Shown here one piece after another: positions 57,976 to 64,000 of a stretch of DNA of 64,000 bases (positions within the stretch are counted from its first letter, which is position 1; every line of letters begins with the position of its first letter). The DNA lies in NCBI RefSeq assembly GCF_900111365.1, contig NZ_FOGZ01000001.1:124001-188000 (forward strand), read 5' to 3'. Source of the DNA: Propionibacterium cyclohexanicum (lineage in GTDB: Bacteria > Actinomycetota > Actinomycetes > Propionibacteriales > Propionibacteriaceae). Under the pieces are notes generated by a model. It had not been told where the DNA came from. It worked only from the letters and a program-made list of their open reading frames with translations, and searched no databases. The translations under genes and the position numbers were made by a program.

Positions 57976-59502
57976 ATGAGCACCGACGAGAACTTCATCC
58001 TGGCGATCGACGAGGGCACCACCTCGGCCAGGGCAATCATCTTCAACCACGCCGGCCAGATCGTCGCCGTGGGACAGCAGGAGTTCACCCAGCATTTCCC
58101 GCGGGCCGGCTGGGTGGAGCACGATCCCGTCGAGGTCTGGGACGCGGTGCGCGCCGTGGTCGGCCAGGCCCTGTCCAAGGCCTCCATCAATCGTCACCAG
58201 CTCGCCGCGGTGGGCATCACGAACCAGCGCGAGACGGCAGTGGTGTGGGACCGCATCACCGGCGAGCCGGTCTACAACGCCATCGTCTGGCAGGACACCC
58301 GCACCCAGAAGATCTGCGAGGAACTCGCCGGTGGCGAGGGTGCGGACCGTTTCAAGGAGATCTGTGGCCTGCCACTGGCCACCTACTTCTCCGGACCCAA
58401 GGTGCGCTGGATCCTCGACAATGTCGAAGGCGCTCGCGAGAAGGCCGAGGCCGGTCGCCTCGCCATGGGAACCATGGACAGCTGGGTGCTGTGGAATCTG
58501 ACCGGTGGTGTCGGCGGCGGTGTCCACATCACCGATGTCACGAACGCCTCGCGGACCATGCTCATGAACATCCGAACCCTCGACTGGGACGACACGATGA
58601 TCGAGGCACTGGGCATCCCGCGGTCCATGCTGCCCGAGATCCGGTCCAGCTCCGAGCTGTACGGCTACGGGCGCAAGGAGGGTCTGCTCATCGACACTCC
58701 GATCACCGGGATTCTCGGCGACCAGCAGGCCGCCACCTTCGGGCAGGCCTGTTTCGAGAAGGGCATGGCGAAGAACACCTATGGCACCGGCTGCTTCATG
58801 CTGCAGAACACCGGCACCGATCCGGTCTTCAGCAAGAACGGGTTGCTCACCACTGTCTGCTACAAGATCGGCGACCAGCCGGCTGTCTATGCCCTGGAGG
58901 GCTCGATCGCCGTTGCCGGCTCACTCGTGCAGTGGTTGCGCGACAACCTGCGGATGTTCGATTCCGCTCCGGAGTCCGAGGCCCTGGCCGCCTCGGTGAA
59001 GGACAATGGCGGGGCCTATTTCGTGCCGGCCTTCTCCGGCCTGTTCGCCCCCTACTGGCGTCCCGATGCCCGCGGCGCTCTCGTAGGGCTGACCCGCTAT
59101 GTGAACCGCGGGCACATTGCCAGGGCGGTTCTGGAGGCCACCGCCTACCAGACACGCGAGGTGCTGGAGGCCATGGATGCCGATGCCGGGGTGCCGCTCA
59201 CCCAGCTGAAGGTCGATGGTGGCATGACCTCGAATGATCTGCTCATGCAGTTCCAGGCCGACCAGGTGGGCGTCCCGGTGATCCGCCCGAAGGTCGCCGA
59301 AACCACCGCACTGGGTGCTGCCTATGCGGCGGGCATCGCGGTCGGCTACTGGCAGGGCGAGCAGGATGTCATCGACAACTGGGCCGAGGACAAGCGCTGG
59401 GAACCTGCCGTCGAGAATGCCGAGCGCGATCGGCTGTTCCGTAACTGGAAGAAGGCCGTGACGAAGACCTTCGACTGGGTGGACGACGACGTGATCGAGT
59501 GA
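57976..59502 (+). CDS. glpK: Glycerol kinase
   Basis: 508 residues. It phosphorylates glycerol with [24 protein letters not shown] is the phosphate-1 motif, [43 protein letters not shown] and [38 protein letters not shown] follow, and [27 protein letters not shown] closes the domain. GAGGAG precedes the ATG. The product feeds glycolysis and lipid synthesis. Confidence 0.98.
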   Translation: MSTDENFILAIDEGTTSARAIIFNHAGQIVAVGQQEFTQHFPRAGWVEHDPVEVWDAVRAVVGQALSKASINRHQLAAVGITNQRETAVVWDRITGEPVYNAIVWQDTRTQKICEELAGGEGADRFKEICGLPLATYFSGPKVRWILDNVEGAREKAEAGRLAMGTMDSWVLWNLTGGVGGGVHITDVTNASRTMLMNIRTLDWDDTMIEALGIPRSMLPEIRSSSELYGYGRKEGLLIDTPITGILGDQQAATFGQACFEKGMAKNTYGTGCFMLQNTGTDPVFSKNGLLTTVCYKIGDQPAVYALEGSIAVAGSLVQWLRDNLRMFDSAPESEALAASVKDNGGAYFVPAFSGLFAPYWRPDARGALVGLTRYVNRGHIARAVLEATAYQTREVLEAMDADAGVPLTQLKVDGGMTSNDLLMQFQADQVGVPVIRPKVAETTALGAAYAAGIAVGYWQGEQDVIDNWAEDKRWEPAVENAERDRLFRNWKKAVTKTFDWVDDDVIE

Positions 59503-59527
59503 TGCGCGTCCCCGCCGATCGATGAAT

Positions 59528-59564
59528 CCGATGGCCTGTCCGCCGCCCGCGGGCAGGCCATCGG
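59528..59564 (+). terminator. Terminator hairpin after glpK
   Basis: CCGATGGCCTG (59528-59538) pairs with CAGGCCATCGG (59554-59564), 11 bp, with a 15 nt loop. It lies 26 bp after the glpK stop. No U-run. Confidence 0.65.
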
Positions 59565-59639
59565 CGTGCCGGGCGGCGGCGGTGCCTGGCCCGGCGCAGA
59601 GGATAGACTTCACTGCGCCAGCGGGCAGGAAGGAACACG

Positions 59640-60569
59640 ATGCCGCGATCAGTGGTAGTCATCGGCAATTTCGACGGAGTCCACCGGGGCCACCAGGTGC
59701 TCCTGGCGAAGGCCGTCGGGCTGGCCGAGGAGCTGGGTGAAGCCGGCCCGGCGCTGCCGGTCATCGCGGTGACACTGTGGCCGCATCCGATGACCGTGCT
59801 CGCCCCGGATCGGGCACCTCGGCTGCTGTGCACCCTGGAGGAGCGCATCGAGCTGCTCAAGCGCTATGGCGCGAACCAGGTACGGGTCGTGCAGTTCAAC
59901 CGCGAGGTCACCGCGTGGTCGCCCGCCCATTTCGTCGACACCGTGCTGCGCCCGCTCGACCCGGCGGCCGTCGTCGTGGGCTCCAACTTCACCTTCGGAC
60001 GCGGCGCGCGCGGCAACCCCGCCGTGCTTCGCGAACTGCTGGGCCCCCAGATCCCGGTGATCGATCTCGACCTGCTGGAGATCAGCGAACGCCCGAGCTC
60101 GTCCAGCCTCATCCGCACGGCTCTGGACGAAGGCGACGTTGGCCTGGCCGCCAGGCATCTGGGCCGGTGGTTCCGGCTCAGCGGAGTCGTCCTGCTCGGC
60201 GACCAGCGAGGGCGCTCGCTGGGATTCCCCACCGCGAACCTGCCGGTCTTCCACGACCTCGCCTGCCCCGCCGACGGCGTCTACGCGGGCTGGCTCACCG
60301 TTCTCGAGGACACCCCTGCCCAGCCTCTTCCGGCCGCGGTGAGCGTGGGAACCAATCCCACCTTCGACGGAGTGGAGCGCCGGGTCGAGTCCTATGTGCT
60401 GGACCGGACCGATCTCCAGTTGTATGGCGTGCGCATCGCAGTGGACTTCGTGAGCCAGCTGCGAGGCCAGCTGCGCTTCGGCGACGTCCAGGAGCTCGTT
60501 GCCCAGATGGACCGCGATGTCGAGCAGACCCGCGCCGTACTGTCGGGGGCGCAGCTGGGCTCGGTGTGA
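59640..60569 (+). CDS. ribF: Bifunctional riboflavin kinase/FAD synthetase
   Basis: 309 residues. It makes FMN and FAD. The N-terminal adenylyltransferase domain has [30 protein letters not shown] and [35 protein letters not shown] follows. The C-terminal riboflavin kinase domain has [45 protein letters not shown] and [25 protein letters not shown]. The ATG at 59640 has AGGAAG upstream. Confidence 0.96.
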   Translation: MPRSVVVIGNFDGVHRGHQVLLAKAVGLAEELGEAGPALPVIAVTLWPHPMTVLAPDRAPRLLCTLEERIELLKRYGANQVRVVQFNREVTAWSPAHFVDTVLRPLDPAAVVVGSNFTFGRGARGNPAVLRELLGPQIPVIDLDLLEISERPSSSSLIRTALDEGDVGLAARHLGRWFRLSGVVLLGDQRGRSLGFPTANLPVFHDLACPADGVYAGWLTVLEDTPAQPLPAAVSVGTNPTFDGVERRVESYVLDRTDLQLYGVRIAVDFVSQLRGQLRFGDVQELVAQMDRDVEQTRAVLSGAQLGSV

Positions 60570-60616
60570 CGCCGGTGACGGCACGGCCGGTCGATTCCCT
60601 TCGTCGGAGCGACTGC

Positions 60617-60625
60617 TGATAGAAT
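60617..60625 (+). promoter_or_regulatory. Extended -10 promoter of rpsO
   Basis: TGATAGAAT is an extended -10 (TGnTAGAAT) with a near-perfect hexamer. Transcription would start near 60632, giving a ~92 nt leader before ATG 60724. Confidence 0.6.
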
Positions 60626-60723
60626 TCCGAAGTTGCCGTCGATCGGCCGCGGAGTACCAAGAGCTGTTCACATCCAGGGCGGGACAGCGCCGCGCAGCGG
60701 GAACGGAAAGGGGAGCGACCAGC

Positions 60724-60987
60724 ATGGACGCCGCCGAGAAGAAGAAGATCATCGAGGACTACGCGACGCATCCGGGTGACACCGGCTCCCCCGATGTCCA
60801 GATCGCGCTGCTCACCAAGCGCATCTCGCACTTGACCGAGCACCTCAAGGAGCACAAGGGCGATCATCACAGCCGCCGCGGCCTGCTGCTCATGGTCGGC
60901 CAGCGTCGCCGCTTGCTCAACTACGTGGCCAAGGAAGACATCGACCACTACCGCGCTCTCGTGAGCCGCCTGGGTCTGCGCCGCTGA
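60724..60987 (+). CDS. rpsO: 30S ribosomal protein S15
   Basis: 87 residues. [50 protein letters not shown] and [12 protein letters not shown] match the family throughout. AAGGGGAG lies upstream of ATG 60724. The rpsO-pnp order is conserved; autoregulation of S15 through its leader is known elsewhere and only possible here. Confidence 0.97.
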   Translation: MDAAEKKKIIEDYATHPGDTGSPDVQIALLTKRISHLTEHLKEHKGDHHSRRGLLLMVGQRRRLLNYVAKEDIDHYRALVSRLGLRR

Positions 60988-61016
60988 GCCTGGCACAGTC
61001 GTCGTCCGTCCGTGGG

Positions 61017-61114
61017 CCGTCCCGGTAGGGGCGGCCCACTCTTGCGTTGTCCGTCCCGGTAGGGGCGGCCCACTCTTGCGTTGTCCGTCCCGGTAGGGGC
61101 GGCCCACTCTTGCG
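61017..61114 (+). terminator. Three tandem 34-bp hairpin units after rpsO
   Basis: Units at 61017-61050, 61051-61084 and 61085-61114 are identical over CCGTCCCGGTAGGGGCGGCC and the following CACTCTTGCG. Each can pair CCGTCCC with GGGGCGG around GGTA. The first extends to GTGGGCCG/CGGCCCAC. Together they look like a tandem terminator. Confidence 0.7.
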
Positions 61115-61230
61115 CTATGCCGTCGCGGTGGGTGGTCCACGGCTGTTCTTCGCCGGATTCACCGGCCCGGCAGATGGTCCCGCGAACCGCCCAGGCCGGG
61201 TGCGGCGTGGGATTTCCGGCGCACCTCGGT

Positions 61231-61262
61231 TAGTCTTGTCCGGGTGTGCCGACAGGCGCACA
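61231..61262 (+). promoter_or_regulatory. Putative pnp promoter and start of the pnp leader (possible Actino-pnp RNA)
   Basis: TAGTCT (61231-61236) would start transcription near 61243. TGTGC (61245-61249) then pairs with GCACA (61258-61262), so the transcript opens with a hairpin. The leader is about 159 nt. A conserved RNA motif, Actino-pnp, is known upstream of actinobacterial pnp genes; I cannot confirm a match. Confidence 0.35.
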
Positions 61263-61401
61263 GTTCAGACGCCGCTGTCATGAACGCCTGCTCAGGCCTC
61301 GGTCCTCGGTGGTGGTTTGCGGGATCCGCCCGCTGACCTCGATCGAAGACCGGTTCTGCGGACGTTGATGCCAGAGGCGATTCCCTCACGAAAGGAATCC
61401 C

Positions 61402-63615
61402 ATGGAGGGACCAGACCTCATGTACTCCGAGGCCGTCATCGACAATGGCTCGTTCGGCAAGCACGTCGTCCGATTCGAGTCGGGCAAGCTCGCTCGTCAG
61501 GCCGACGGCTCCGCAGCCGTCTACCTTGACGGTGACACCATGCTGTTGTCCACCACCACGGCCCAGAAGACCCCTCGCGAAGCGATCGACTTCTTCCCGC
61601 TGACCGTCGACGTCGACGAGAAGATGTATGCCGCCGGGCGTATTCCCGGCTCCTTCTTCCGCCGCGAGGGGCGTCCGGGCGAGTCCGCCATCCTCACCTG
61701 CCGTCTCATCGACCGTCCTTTGCGCCCGGCCTTCCGCAAGGGCCTGCGCAACGAGGTCCAGATCATCATCACCGTGCTTGCGCTCAACCCGCAGGCCGAG
61801 TACGACGTCGTGGCCATCAATGCGGCCTCGATGTCCACCCAGATCTCCGGGCTGCCGTTCAGCGGCCCGGTCGGCGCCACCCGCGTGAGCCTCATCGGCG
61901 ACCAGTGGGTCGCTTTCCCGAGCGTGGAGCAGGAGGCCGAGGCAACCTTCTCGATGGTCGTGGCCGGGCGCGTCCTGACCAGTGGCGACGTCGCGATCAT
62001 GATGGTCGAGGCCGGCAGCACCGAGGCCACCTGGGAACTCGTGCGCGCCGGGCGCACCGCCCCGACCGAGGAAGTCGTGGCCGGCGGTATCGAGGCCGCC
62101 AAGCCCTTCATCAAGACGCTGTGCGATGCGCAGGCCGAGCTGGCCGCCAAGATCAACAAGCAGACCTACGACTTCCCGATCTTCAAGGAGTACGAGGACG
62201 ATGTCTGGCAGAAGGTGAACGAGCTCGGCGCCGAGAAGCTCGACAGGATCGAACAGATTGCTGCGAAGCTCGAACGCCAGGAGGCCGAGAGCGAGTTGAA
62301 GCATGCCATCCGCGACGAGCTGGTGGCCGACGAGCGCTTCGCGGGGCGAGAGGGCGAGATCTCTGCTGCCTTCAAGGCACTGGAGAAGAAGATCGTGCGT
62401 ACCCGGGTGCTGCGCGAGGGCGTGCGCATCGATGGGCGTGGTCCCAAGGACATCCGGGCGCTGTCCGCCGAGGTCGGCGTGATCCCGCGCGTGCACGGTT
62501 CGGGCCTGTTCCAGCGCGGCGAAACCCAGGTGCTGGGCATCACCACGCTCAATATGCTCGACATGGAGCAGAAGCTCGACACGCTCGGGTCCACCCACAC
62601 GAAGCGCTACATGCACCAGTACGAGATGCCTCCCTACTCCACCGGTGAGACCGGCCGGATCGGCTCGCCCAAGCGGCGTGAGGTCGGCCATGGCGCCCTC
62701 GCAGAGCGTGCCATCGTCCCGGTCCTGCCTACTCGCGACGAATTCCCCTACGCGATCCGCCAGGTGAGCGAGGCGATCGGTTCGAACGGGTCCACCTCGA
62801 TGGGTTCGGTCTGCGCCTCCACCCTGGCCCTGCTCAACGCTGGCGTGCCGCTCAAGGCTCCGGTGGCGGGCATCGCCATGGGCCTCATGTCGCAGACCGG
62901 CGAGGATGGCCAGACCACCTATCTGGCACTCACCGACATCCTGGGAGCTGAGGACGCGCTGGGCGATATGGACTTCAAGGTCGCCGGGACCAGCGAATTC
63001 GTCACCGCCCTGCAGCTTGACACGAAGCTCGACGGCATCCCCGCCGATGTCCTGGCATCCGCCCTGCTGCAGGCCCGCGAGGCCCGCCATACGATCCTCG
63101 GGGTGATCCACGAGGCCATCGACACGCCCGACGAGATGAGCCCCTTCGCGCCGCGCATCCTCACCCTGCACATCCCCACCGACAAGATCGGCGAGGTCAT
63201 CGGGCCCAAGGGCAAGGTGATCAACCAGATCCAGGACGACACCGGCGCCAACATCTCCATCGAGGAGGACGGCACCATCTACGTCGGTGCCGACACCGGC
63301 GAGGCCGCCGAGTCCGCCCGCCAGATGATCAACGGCATCGCCAATCCGACGATGCCCGAGAAGGGCGAGCGCTATCTCGGCACGGTGGTCAAGCTCATGA
63401 GCTTCGGCGCCTTCGTGTCGCTGCTTCCCGGCAAGGACGGCCTGCTGCACATCAGCAAGCTGCGCGGCCTCAATGACGGCAAGCGCGTCGAGAACGTCGA
63501 GGACGTGCTCTCGGTGGGGCAGAAGCTCCAGGTCGAGATCAGCGATGTCGACGACCGAGGCAAGCTCTCGCTCGCCCCGGTGGTGGAGAGCGAGCAACTC
63601 GCCGAACAGGCCTGA
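61402..63615 (+). CDS. pnp: Polyribonucleotide nucleotidyltransferase (PNPase)
   Basis: 737 residues. Phosphorolytic 3'-5' exoribonuclease. Two RNase PH domains: the first has [19 protein letters not shown] and [27 protein letters not shown]; the second has [53 protein letters not shown] and [10 protein letters not shown] domain ([34 protein letters not shown]) and S1 domain ([26 protein letters not shown]) follow. ATG 61402 follows AAAGGAAT. Confidence 0.98.
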   Translation: MEGPDLMYSEAVIDNGSFGKHVVRFESGKLARQADGSAAVYLDGDTMLLSTTTAQKTPREAIDFFPLTVDVDEKMYAAGRIPGSFFRREGRPGESAILTCRLIDRPLRPAFRKGLRNEVQIIITVLALNPQAEYDVVAINAASMSTQISGLPFSGPVGATRVSLIGDQWVAFPSVEQEAEATFSMVVAGRVLTSGDVAIMMVEAGSTEATWELVRAGRTAPTEEVVAGGIEAAKPFIKTLCDAQAELAAKINKQTYDFPIFKEYEDDVWQKVNELGAEKLDRIEQIAAKLERQEAESELKHAIRDELVADERFAGREGEISAAFKALEKKIVRTRVLREGVRIDGRGPKDIRALSAEVGVIPRVHGSGLFQRGETQVLGITTLNMLDMEQKLDTLGSTHTKRYMHQYEMPPYSTGETGRIGSPKRREVGHGALAERAIVPVLPTRDEFPYAIRQVSEAIGSNGSTSMGSVCASTLALLNAGVPLKAPVAGIAMGLMSQTGEDGQTTYLALTDILGAEDALGDMDFKVAGTSEFVTALQLDTKLDGIPADVLASALLQAREARHTILGVIHEAIDTPDEMSPFAPRILTLHIPTDKIGEVIGPKGKVINQIQDDTGANISIEEDGTIYVGADTGEAAESARQMINGIANPTMPEKGERYLGTVVKLMSFGAFVSLLPGKDGLLHISKLRGLNDGKRVENVEDVLSVGQKLQVEISDVDDRGKLSLAPVVESEQLAEQA

Positions 63616-63630
63616 GCTCCTTCCCCCTGT

Positions 63631-63681
63631 CCCTGTCACTGCGGGCCGGGCACCTCGGGTGCCCGGCCCGCAGTGACAGGG
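63631..63681. terminator. 24-bp perfect hairpin between pnp and dapB
   Basis: Positions 63631-63654 are the exact reverse complement of 63658-63681, separated only by TCG. The stem begins CCCTGTCACTGC and is GC-rich, so it should be extremely stable. It starts 16 bp after the pnp stop. No U-run follows. Confidence 0.75.
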
Positions 63682-63711
63682 GGCATGACCCGAACAGCCA
63701 GCCGATCCGGG

Positions 63712-63717
63712 TAATCT
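63712..63717 (+). promoter_or_regulatory. Putative -10 of dapB
   Basis: TAATCT fits TANNNT; transcription would start near 63724, giving a leader of about 36 nt. Confidence 0.45.
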
Positions 63718-63759
63718 GGCGGCGCCGGGTGTCTGCCCGTGGCGAGTCGAGGGGGAAAA

Positions 63760-64000
63760 GTGAAGGTCGGTGTCTTCGGGGCCAGCGGTCGAATGGGGGC
63801 CACCGTCTGCCAGGCGGTGCAGGATGCCCAGGACATGGACTTGGTGGCGCGGCTGGGGCTGGGCGATGATCGCGCACCCGCCGAGCAGGCCGAGGTGATG
63901 GTTGATTTCACCCAACCCGATGCGGTGATGGACAACATCCGCTGGTGCACCGAGCACGGGGTCCACGCCGTGGTGGGCACCACCGGGTTCACCGATGAAC
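63760..64000 (+). CDS. dapB: 4-hydroxy-tetrahydrodipicolinate reductase, N-terminal part (partial)
   Basis: The first ~80 residues before the window edge. VKVGVFGASGRMGATVCQAVQ is the NAD(P)H Rossmann motif of DapB, and VMVDFTQPDAVMDNIRWCTEHGVHAVVGTTGFTDE is highly family-specific. DapB acts in lysine and diaminopimelate synthesis. GTG start at 63760 with GAGGGGG just upstream. In several Actinobacteria an M16 peptidase gene lies between pnp and dapB; it is absent here. Confidence 0.92.
   Translation, partial: MKVGVFGASGRMGATVCQAVQDAQDMDLVARLGLGDDRAPAEQAEVMVDFTQPDAVMDNIRWCTEHGVHAVVGTTGFTDE

Larger units (their letters stand above)
60988..61401 (+). other. Intergenic region rpsO-pnp (414 bp)
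   Basis: No gene. It contains a triplicated 34-bp hairpin unit (61017-61114), a putative pnp promoter with -10 TAGTCT (61231-61236) and the pnp leader, which opens with a TGTGC/GCACA stem. Confidence 0.7.

Noticed and set aside
63616-63759. A remnant of an M16 peptidase gene between pnp and dapB
   Set aside because: The 144 bp hold only the long hairpin and the dapB promoter; no peptidase-like residues were found in any frame.

Overview
This is a 64 kb stretch of high-GC actinobacterial chromosome, almost entirely core genes. The markers are WhiA, RbpA, OpcA, an InhA-like enoyl reductase, a SufR-led SUF operon and the order uvrC-rapZ-yvcK-whiA-gap-pgk-tpiA-secG. Central carbon genes, glycerol genes and a membrane pyrophosphatase fit a propionibacterium-like lineage (Propionibacteriaceae), but that placement is inference. 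No tRNA, rRNA, prophage, insertion sequence or CRISPR array was seen.

Layout. 1-8.3 kb: end of uvrC, then rapZ, yvcK, whiA, the lower-glycolysis run gap-pgk-tpiA, secG and rbpA. 8.3-11.5 kb (minus): zwf-opcA-pgl, the oxidative pentose phosphate entry. 11.6-14.7 kb: a MocR regulator (pdxR) divergent from pdxS-pdxT (PLP synthase). 14.7-17.3 kb (minus): a divergent proton-pumping pyrophosphatase. 17.5-24.2 kb: the translationally coupled SUF operon sufR-B-D-Rieske-C-S-U-T. 24.3-33.6 kb: ABC-F ATPase, HTH protein, rlmA-like methylase and SDR, fabG and an InhA-type fabI, a hypothetical protein, a lone ABC ATPase, a BASS-type transporter, a TrmH-family methylase and a small unknown protein. 33.7-37 kb: def, xerC and a double-M23 secreted protein. 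37-45.7 kb: rpsB, tsf, pyrH, frr, cdsA, rlmN, dxr, ispG, GNAT. 45.8-50 kb: proS, a TSUP permease, a small protein and a DUF4439-like lipoprotein. 50-56.7 kb: rimP, nusA, ylxR, infB, rbfA, truB. 57-59.5 kb: glpF-glpK. 59.6-64 kb: ribF, rpsO, pnp and the start of dapB.

How the parts work together. Most of the window serves gene expression (ribosomal proteins, elongation and initiation factors, rRNA modification, PNPase) and central metabolism. Cofactor supply is well represented: PLP by PdxST, FAD/FMN by RibF, Fe-S by SUF. The last of these feeds IspG and RlmN, both Fe-S enzymes encoded here.

The most unusual material lies in regulatory DNA and a few proteins. At least thirteen genes carry a -10-like hexamer 6-7 nt before the start codon, implying leaderless mRNAs. 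The infB leader holds three tiny ORFs chained by ATGA overlaps. PdxR lacks the expected PLP lysine. The pyrophosphatase belongs to a divergent type and has a lipobox. A peptidoglycan-peptidase-like protein has two M23 domains joined by decapeptide repeats. A possible LexA box precedes a small unknown gene. Many intergenic regions carry 14-34 bp tandem duplications, including a triplicated hairpin after rpsO. No obviously new multi-gene system was found.
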